From positions 3,882,399 to 3,894,531 of the forward strand of contig NC_017390.1 of assembly GCF_000026985.1 (NCBI RefSeq): a stretch of DNA of 12,133 nt, written 5' to 3'. Numbering within the stretch: position 1 is the stretch's first letter; the number at the start of each line of letters is the position of its first letter. Shown in pieces: positions 8,118 through 12,133 of this stretch. This DNA is from Erwinia pyrifoliae DSM 12163 (GTDB taxonomy: Bacteria; Pseudomonadota; Gammaproteobacteria; Enterobacterales; Enterobacteriaceae). The notes under the pieces were generated by a model that made no database searches, had not been told where the DNA came from, and saw only the letters and a program-made list of their open reading frames with translations. Position numbers and translations under genes: made by a program.

Positions 8118-9803
8118 TTAATGACCGGGCATTTGCAAATGTTCCGCCACTGGCCCCAGGGCCAGTGCCGGGATAAAGGTCAGTGCACCTACCAGCATCA
8201 CGGTGCCAATCAGCAGGGCAATAAACAGCGTCCCGTGGGTGGCCAGCGTGCCGTTACCGGCGGGCTGGACCTTTTTCACCGCCAGAGAACCGGCGATCGC
8301 CAACACGGGAATAATGATGCCGAAGCGCCCCACCAGCATGCAGAACGCCAGCAGCATATTCCAGAATGGGGTGTTGGCACTCAGACCGCCAAAGGCGCTG
8401 CCGTTGTTATTTGCCGCCGAGGAGAGCGCATACAGCACCTCGCTGAAACCGTGGGTTCCGGGGTTAAGCATGGCGCTGCGCCCGGCATCGGTCATCATCG
8501 CCAGCGCGGCGCCCAGCAGCACCAGGGCTGGCGTGACCAGAATAGCCAGCGCGGTCATCTTCATTTCCCAGACGTCGATTTTCTTACCGAGATACTCTGG
8601 TGAGCGGCCGATCATCAGCCCGGCAATAAACACCGCCAGCAGTACAAACAGCAGCATGCCGTACAACCCGGAGCCAACGCCGCCAAACACCACTTCACCT
8701 ATCTGCATCAACCACATTGGCACCATGCCACCGAGGGCGGTCAACGAGTCGTGCATCGCATTCACCGCGCCGCAGGATGCCGCCGTAGTGATCACCGCAA
8801 ACAGGCTGGAATTAAGGATGCCAAAACGCGTTTCTTTGCCTTCCATATTGGCAGCGCTGTCAGCGCCAAGAGCCAGGAAGTGCGGATTACCGTTGACTTC
8901 GGCCCACATCACCACCACCACAGCACCGATGAACATCAACGACATGGTCCACAGCAGCGCATGCCCCTGACGACGGTCGCGTACGACATCGCCAAACGCG
9001 AAGCACAGCGCCGCCGGGATCAGGAAGATCGCCAGCATCTGTACAAAGTTGCTCAGTGCGGTCGGATTTTCAAAAGGATGGGCGGAGTTGGCGTTGAAGA
9101 AGCCGCCGCCGTTGGTGCCGAGCATTTTAATCGCTTCCTGCGAGGCCACCGGCCCCATCGGCAGCGTCTGTTTTACCCCTTCAAGGGTGGTCAGATCGAG
9201 ATAGCCGTGCAGGTTTTGCAACGTCCCCTGGCTGACCAGAAACAGCGCCATCAGCAACGACAGCGGCAGCAGCACGTAAAGCGTGATGCGGGTGATATCA
9301 CGCCAGGCGTTGCCCAGCTCGCCCAATGCACGATTGGCAAAACCACGGATCAGCGCAAAAGCCACGGCAATCCCGGTAGCCGCCGAGAAGAAATTCTGCA
9401 CGGTCAGGCCAACCATCTGACTAAAGTAGCTCAGCGTGCTTTCCCCGGAATAAGCCTGCCAGTCAGTGTTAGTAATGAAGCTAACGGCGGTGTTCAGCGC
9501 CAAATCCCAGCTTAAGTTGGGCATGTGCTGCGGGTTCAACGGCAGGCTGGCCTGATTCATCAGGATCAAAAACAGCAGCAGCAGCCCAACGGCGTTGAAC
9601 AGCAGAATAGCCAGCAGATAGCGTTGCCAGCTCATTCCCTGGTTTGCCACCCCGCTGACGCGCCACAACCCGCGCTCGATGGCGGAAAAACCCGGTAGCG
9701 CTCGGTCGGCGACCAGGTGCGCCAGCCCTTTACCCAGCGGGCGGGCCAGCAGCATCAGCAACAGCAGATAGCTGCCAATCAGCAAACTTGCGGTAGCCAT
9801 CAT
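8118..9803 (-). CDS. kdpA: KdpA, K+-transporting ATPase channel-like subunit
   Basis: Membrane subunit that binds and takes in K+ through a channel-like path related to the SKT potassium transporters. It has about ten membrane helices and the four selectivity-filter loops typical of the family: [49 protein letters not shown] and [15 protein letters not shown]. The open frame extends upstream to 9899, but that extension is kdpF read out of frame. The real start is the tandem ATG ATG at 9803-9798 ([12 protein letters not shown]), which overlaps the kdpF stop as TGATG. This gives 560 or 561 residues, against 557 in E. coli. The overlap points to coupled translation with kdpF. Intact. Confidence 0.96.
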   Translation of the reverse strand: MMATASLLIGSYLLLLMLLARPLGKGLAHLVADRALPGFSAIERGLWRVSGVANQGMSWQRYLLAILLFNAVGLLLLFLILMNQASLPLNPQHMPNLSWDLALNTAVSFITNTDWQAYSGESTLSYFSQMVGLTVQNFFSAATGIAVAFALIRGFANRALGELGNAWRDITRITLYVLLPLSLLMALFLVSQGTLQNLHGYLDLTTLEGVKQTLPMGPVASQEAIKMLGTNGGGFFNANSAHPFENPTALSNFVQMLAIFLIPAALCFAFGDVVRDRRQGHALLWTMSLMFIGAVVVVMWAEVNGNPHFLALGADSAANMEGKETRFGILNSSLFAVITTAASCGAVNAMHDSLTALGGMVPMWLMQIGEVVFGGVGSGLYGMLLFVLLAVFIAGLMIGRSPEYLGKKIDVWEMKMTALAILVTPALVLLGAALAMMTDAGRSAMLNPGTHGFSEVLYALSSAANNNGSAFGGLSANTPFWNMLLAFCMLVGRFGIIIPVLAIAGSLAVKKVQPAGNGTLATHGTLFIALLIGTVMLVGALTFIPALALGPVAEHLQMPGH

Positions 9804-9849
9804 CAGAATGTCTCCGCGTTGATCAGGGCATAGATCAGATAACCCAACA
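9796..9849 (-). repeat. Direct repeat of the kdpF/kdpA junction (copy 1)
   Basis: This is the copy within the intact operon, spanning the last 15 codons of kdpF and the first codons of kdpA. It pairs with 12080-12133. Confidence 0.93.
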
Positions 9850-9892
9850 GCATAAACACCAGCACAATGCCGGTCATCACAGTGATGCTCAC
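9803..9892 (-). CDS. kdpF: KdpF, small stabilising subunit of the K+ pump
   Basis: A 29-residue single-helix membrane peptide, the same length as E. coli KdpF, with the conserved tail [15 protein letters not shown]. It stabilises the KdpABC complex in the membrane. It begins with GTG at 9892-9890, preceded six bases upstream by a strong GGAGG (9899-9903). Its TGA overlaps the first ATG of kdpA by one base. It is too short for most gene finders. It is the first gene of the operon and lies about 70 bp from the KdpE operator. A second, slightly different copy of its 3' end is at the right edge of the window. Confidence 0.95.
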   Translation of the reverse strand: MSITVMTGIVLVFMLLGYLIYALINAETF

Positions 9893-9916
9893 AGTACACC
9901 TCCAGAGGCGTTTCAC

Positions 9917-9956
9917 ATGGCGGATAGTGTTGCGATTGGCGTGCAAAGTTGATGTA
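9917..9956 (-). promoter_or_regulatory. Putative kdp promoter
   Basis: On the minus strand CACTAT (9929-9924) is the best -10 candidate, giving a transcription start near 9917 and a leader of about 25 bases before the kdpF ribosome binding site. The -35 region 17-18 bases upstream (TCAACT/ATCAAC) is poor, as expected for a promoter that depends on an activator. Placement was chosen partly from the distance to the operator upstream, so the exact hexamers are uncertain. Confidence 0.5.
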
Positions 9957-9963
9957 AAAATGT

Positions 9964-9992
9964 CGGGCTGGGGTGTAAATAAAGTATAAAAA
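9964..9992 (-). promoter_or_regulatory. KdpE operator upstream of kdpF
   Basis: The minus strand contains TTTATACTTTATTTACACCC followed by CAGCCCG. From memory this matches the E. coli KdpE target, a T-rich stretch followed by TTTACACCCCGCCCG, with only a couple of differences. It is centred about 60 bases upstream of the proposed transcription start, as in E. coli. Its conservation implies that the operon is, or until recently was, controlled by a KdpE protein even though kdpE is not in this window. Confidence 0.85.
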
Positions 9993-10613
9993 TGGCGGAA
10001 TTTCGATTGATTTTCAGCCAGCCAGCTAACCCCTGCTCCCGTTTGCAGATCATTAACAGGCTGAACCTGTCTTTGTGCTCAATGGCATAAAAAGCTTAGC
10101 ACCCTTTTTAGCCCCGCGTGGCGCTGCTGGCTATCGCTTATCGTTTAAGCATGATGTCGTCAGGCTGCAAGCGGGGGGCGGCTGCGCCGGGTACCAGTCA
10201 GGCCGCACAGCCATATGCCCGGATGGTGCCCGTTGACCGTGGGCTACGTGGTCAAAGAGCCGATAAACAGTGGCAACATAAACACCAACGTCCCCAGCTG
10301 GCTGCCGGAGGCCACCCGTTTTGCATCGAGTCCACTACGGTCGCCAATCCACTTTTCGTCATAAAACCAGACAACACATAGCTGGCCGTGGTTAGCAATG
10401 GAATGAGTAGATAAGAAGCCGAAGCTTTAGTTCCAATGGTTCTGGGGCATGGTGACGGGCGTGGACGGTATATCAAACAAGTCTATTTTCGTGATGATGT
10501 TGAATAATCCTCTTGCGCCTAATGGTAAGGAGTGAACATCCCAGACTTAGACTGGACTGAGATCTTAAATTTTCAATCATAAATACAGCAATGCCCGATT
10601 TTCTTAATGAAAA
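9993..10613. other. Decayed DNA upstream of the kdp promoter
   Basis: No intact gene is supported. A plus-strand frame at 10118-10381 begins with GTG and reads VALLAIAYRLSMMSSGCKR, vaguely like a lipoprotein signal with a Cys, but it has no ribosome binding site and turns Gly/Ala/Arg-rich, so I do not call it. The minus strand at about 10204-10450 carries a frameshifted transporter-like scrap, listed separately. The last 130 bases show nothing beyond a small AT-rich hairpin at 10597-10615 (GATTTTC-TTAAT-GAAAATC) over the stop of the next gene. Confidence 0.5.
10204..10440 (-). pseudogene. Remnant of a membrane transporter gene, MFS-like, frameshifted
   Basis: Read on the minus strand, one frame gives a hydrophobic helix (ASASYLLIPLLTTASYVLSG, about 10350-10420). 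The next frame continues with IGDRSGLDAKRVASGSQLGT and then LVFMLPLFIGSLTT to a stop near 10245. A helix, then a GDRxGxxxKR loop, then another helix is the pattern of motif A between helices 2 and 3 of major facilitator transporters. The switch of frame falls near 10340-10355. No start and no remaining transporter domains are present. An auxin-efflux-carrier-type permease C-terminus would also fit. I am fairly confident this is decayed coding sequence and much less sure of the family. Confidence 0.4.
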
Positions 10614-10811
10614 TCAAGATGAGTTTTTCTTTTTTTTGTTGGCAATGATAAAAATTTCTACGACGGCAGCAATGACTAATGTTAGCACGCTGCACAAAAG
10701 CCAATAATCGGGAACGACAAAATAGTAAAAAGCAAATAATACTATGACAATCACATTAATGCTTAAGTATGAAGCCATATCTTTTAAAAAAGCCTGAAAA
10801 AAACTTTTCAT
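10614..10811 (-). CDS. Small two-helix membrane protein
   Basis: A 65-residue protein that I do not recognise. It has two hydrophobic helices (about residues 17-33, SINVIVIVLFAFYYFVV, and 36-57, DYWLLCSVLTLVIAAVVEIF). It ends in a Lys-rich tail (ANKKKKNSS), which should place both termini in the cytoplasm by the positive-inside rule. The ATG overlaps the stop of the upstream gene as ATGA, so the two are translationally coupled and form one operon. The gene is very AT-rich compared with kdp, suggesting acquired DNA. Small coupled membrane proteins next to a divergent soluble protein are a common layout of immunity or antitoxin genes, but that role is inference. Confidence 0.6.
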   Translation of the reverse strand: MKSFFQAFLKDMASYLSINVIVIVLFAFYYFVVPDYWLLCSVLTLVIAAVVEIFIIANKKKKNSS

Positions 10812-11056
10812 TTAAAATTCTTCTTTTTGATGAATTTAATTGTGCAGCAGTAAATCAAAACAGCAATCAAGAAAGAAAGGATTAATAAGAAAATAAACAA
10901 TGAGTCAAATGACTCTTTAAAACCTAAAAATGACAGACACCCTAACAGGGAAATAAACGCATCAGCGTCACCAAATCTGAATGCTATTTCGAAAGTCAGT
11001 ACGGACACCGCAATAAGAAGAACAAAAAACAGGATGATTTTAAAAATCTTCTTCAA
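10808..11056 (-). CDS. Small membrane protein, TTG start
   Basis: An 82-residue protein of unknown function. A membrane helix fills residues 5-26 (FKIILFFVLLIAVSVLTFEI) and another fills 52-72 (SLFIFLLILSFLIAVLIY), with a shorter hydrophobic stretch at 33-46. Both ends are Lys-rich (MKKIFK, KFIKKKNFK), so both probably face the cytoplasm. It starts with TTG at 11056-11054, supported by GAGGTAA (11069-11063) at a normal distance. It is the first gene of a two-gene operon with the 65-residue membrane protein and is divergent from the 230-residue gene across only 61 bp. The similar architecture of the two small proteins suggests paired or related roles. Confidence 0.6.
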   Translation of the reverse strand: MKKIFKIILFFVLLIAVSVLTFEIAFRFGDADAFISLLGCLSFLGFKESFDSLFIFLLILSFLIAVLIYCCTIKFIKKKNFK

Positions 11057-11117
11057 GATATATTACCTCATGGTACCATAAAGCAAGGTGTTTTTATCAT
11101 GAAAAGGATACACTGTA
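11057..11117. promoter_or_regulatory. Divergent intergenic region with a 10-bp palindrome
   Basis: These 61 bases must hold both promoters of the divergent module. A perfect palindrome, ATGGTACCAT, lies at 11070-11079, next to the ribosome binding site of the minus-strand gene. It could be an operator serving both directions. On the plus strand AAAAGGA (11102-11108) precedes the ATG at 11118 by nine bases. TATCAT around 11095-11100 could be a -10 region, but I cannot assign complete promoters. Confidence 0.4.
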
Positions 11118-11810
11118 ATGTATATATCATCAATAATAAAATTCCGGATTACATCTGAAAGAGATGCCGCGATAGCCCTGGATAAAGCGGTGAACGACGT
11201 AAGCTCGAACAGTGTGGGGACTTTAGAAGATATAAAGGCCGGTGTAGAAAGGGCATCATGGTATAGCTCTTGCCTTTTTGATAAATACGATGATGTCTGT
11301 TCTGGGCTGAAAGGTGAAGATCGTAGGTTCATTAAAGCAATATTTGAAATTTACAAGAGAAGAGATATCATCGCTGACATGATTAGGATGTATATCGAAG
11401 CAGAATTAAAGACGGCGGATCGGTCGGAAATCCAATCTATTGATGCGAAACTAGCTAAAAATCTTGTTGGATATAGTGGTGGTAAACTAACAAAAACAGC
11501 TATAGCCAACAGCCTTTCAATATTAATTGTGAATGCATTTCATTTTAAAAATGAAGTGTTAGTCAGACTTAATAAATACTCTATTGCCATTGTTACTGTA
11601 GCCTCATTTTATGGAAAAGTTCAGGTGGCTGCATTAGCAGCCAGAAGATTGCGCCAGCTGTCACCTGGTTTGTATCAGGTATTCTATTCAAATAATATTG
11701 AAATGCTCTATTTCTTAATGAGTGACAGCATTGATAAAGCTTTAATTAACTCTACAGGATTGAGTGGAGAAGAACGGTTCATCTCTATAATTAGAAATCT
11801 GGCAAGATGA
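11118..11810 (+). CDS. Unknown 230-residue protein, possible effector/toxin
   Basis: I do not recognise this protein. The N-terminal half (residues 1-115) is charged, helical and soluble-looking (FRITSERDAAIALDKAVND, RRDIIADMIRMYIEAELK). A Gly-containing turn, GYSGGK (118-123), leads into two hydrophobic or amphipathic helices at about 127-143 (TAIANSLSILIVNAFHF) and 154-175 (YSIAIVTVASFYGKVQVAAL), then ARRLRQLSPG and a helical tail. There is no signal peptide. A soluble protein with a buried hydrophobic hairpin, beside genes for small membrane proteins, resembles pore-forming effectors and their immunity partners. The Ssp6-type ion-pore effectors of type VI secretion are of similar size, but I have no sequence match to support that. 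AT-rich, probably acquired. The stop lies in a small palindrome (ATGATG-T-CATCAT). Confidence 0.6.
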   Translation: MYISSIIKFRITSERDAAIALDKAVNDVSSNSVGTLEDIKAGVERASWYSSCLFDKYDDVCSGLKGEDRRFIKAIFEIYKRRDIIADMIRMYIEAELKTADRSEIQSIDAKLAKNLVGYSGGKLTKTAIANSLSILIVNAFHFKNEVLVRLNKYSIAIVTVASFYGKVQVAALAARRLRQLSPGLYQVFYSNNIEMLYFLMSDSIDKALINSTGLSGEERFISIIRNLAR

Positions 11811-11826
11811 TGTCATCATTGTAAGG

Positions 11827-12079
11827 CTATTGGTTTACAAGGGTTATATACCGATACCTGCTGGTTACTTCATTGCTCATTGAACGACCTGACTGCACAG
11901 GCAGGGCCGATCCGTAGTGCGCTTTATCATCACTTTGCTGACAAAAATGATTACTGACAGCAATTGTGGATCAGAACGATGACGAGCTGGATCAGCGCCA
12001 GCTGGCGATTTCCGATAATGCGGGCGGTCAGTGGGAAGGTTTTTGCAATCGTTGCCTGACTTACCTTGAGGTATAGTTT
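11827..12079 (+). pseudogene. TetR-family regulator remnant
   Basis: Broken gene for a TetR/AcrR-type DNA-binding repressor. The reading frame from about 11829 gives AIGLQGLYTDT, an apparent 15-base insertion, and then SLNDLTAQAGPIRSALYHHF ADKND at 11877-11951, the classic TetR helix-turn-helix. A one-base loss near 11951 puts a stop at 11955. In the next frame the ligand-domain start continues as TAIVDQNDDELDQRQLAISD, then NAGGQWEGFCNRCLTYLEV, to a stop at 12074-12076, exactly where a copied kdp sequence begins at 12080. The gene has no proper start, is frameshifted, and has lost its C-terminal two thirds. TetR genes commonly end this N-terminal block with a YLEM-like motif before the dimerisation helices, which are missing here. 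Confidence 0.8.
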
Positions 12080-12087
12080 GCCATCAT
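12061..12087 (-). pseudogene. Second kdpA start, cut off after three codons
   Basis: In the second kdpF/kdpA junction the tandem ATG ATG (12087-12082) and the first two bases of the third codon are retained. The sequence then leaves kdpA and runs antisense through the TetR remnant, giving only MMANYTSR and a stop at 12061-12063. This marks the recombination or deletion breakpoint at 12079/12080. Confidence 0.75.
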
Positions 12088-12133
12088 CAGAATGTCTCCG
12101 CGTTGATCAGGGCATAGACCAGATAACCCAACA
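12080..12133 (-). repeat. Direct repeat of the kdpF/kdpA junction (copy 2)
   Basis: This is the same orientation and sequence as 9796-9849, with 53 of 54 bases identical. It continues to the last base of the window, so its full length is unknown. The two copies are 2284 bp apart and flank the transporter scrap, the divergent module and the TetR remnant. Confidence 0.93.
12087..12133 (-). CDS. kdpF: Second copy of kdpF, 3' part, runs off the window
   Basis: Encodes [15 protein letters not shown] and a TGA overlapping an ATG, as in the first kdpF. Over the 54 shared bases (12080-12133 against 9796-9849) there is a single difference, which changes Ile to Val; E. coli KdpF also has Val there, from memory. 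The 5' end, ribosome binding site and any promoter lie beyond the right edge. It may be the first gene of another kdp unit that lost kdpA, or a small duplicated piece. Confidence 0.8.
   Translation of the reverse strand, partial: LGYLVYALINAETF

Noticed and set aside
10118..10381. An 87-codon plus-strand frame with a lipoprotein-like start
   Set aside because: It has no ribosome binding site and odd composition after residue 20, and it overlaps the opposite-strand transporter scrap.
10597..10615. A hairpin (GATTTTC-TTAAT-GAAAATC) at the end of the small membrane-protein operon as a terminator
   Set aside because: It is AT-rich and weak, overlaps the stop codon and is not followed by a T-run on the minus strand.
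11063..11332. An 89-codon minus-strand frame opposite the 230-residue gene
   Set aside because: It lies almost entirely antisense to a better-supported gene and has no motif; the 82-residue TTG-start gene just downstream uses the ribosome binding site in this region.
1..12133. CRISPR array, tRNA or rRNA genes
   Set aside because: No regularly spaced repeats, cloverleaf sequences or ribosomal RNA signatures were seen on either strand.

Overview
The window looks like chromosomal DNA of a gamma-proteobacterium of the order Enterobacterales. KdpA, KdpB, KdpC and KdpD all resemble the Escherichia coli proteins closely. The first 1.25 kb is an almost textbook IS3 element, and a second IS end is of the IS903 type found in enterobacteria. 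An Erwinia/Pantoea-like host is my best guess, but that is inference. GC-rich kdp genes lie between AT-rich, partly decayed DNA on both sides.

Layout, left to right. (1) 1-1246: a whole IS3-family element on the minus strand, with orfA intact and orfB broken by a single-base frameshift; the window starts exactly at its left end. (2) 1247-1431: a possible C-terminal coding scrap, then one end of an IS903-like (IS5 family) element cut off seven codons into its transposase gene. (3) 1433-2757: AT-rich DNA with a 53-codon reading frame behind a strong ribosome binding site, an unrecognised 139-codon gene, and a cluster of hairpins. (4) 2758-9992: the potassium-uptake operon kdpFABCD on the minus strand, with a well-conserved KdpE operator and promoter ahead of kdpF. 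The response regulator gene kdpE, normally just after kdpD, is absent. (5) 9993-10613: decayed DNA containing a frameshifted scrap that looks like a membrane transporter. (6) 10614-11810: an AT-rich divergent module with two small overlapping membrane-protein genes on the minus strand and a 230-residue protein on the plus strand. (7) 11827-12079: a broken TetR-type regulator gene. (8) 12080-12133: a second copy of the end of kdpF and the first codons of kdpA, running off the window.

How it works together: KdpFABC is the high-affinity ATP-driven K+ pump and KdpD its membrane sensor kinase. KdpD normally phosphorylates KdpE, which binds upstream of kdpF. Here the kinase, the pump and the operator are present but the regulator is not in the window. 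It must be encoded elsewhere, possibly beside the second kdpF copy beyond the right edge, or be lost.

The candidates for something undescribed are the divergent module at 10614-11810, whose shape resembles a toxin with membrane immunity partners, and the duplicated kdpF/kdpA junction fused to the TetR remnant. Database identities were not checked; family calls come from motifs and from memory of reference sequences.
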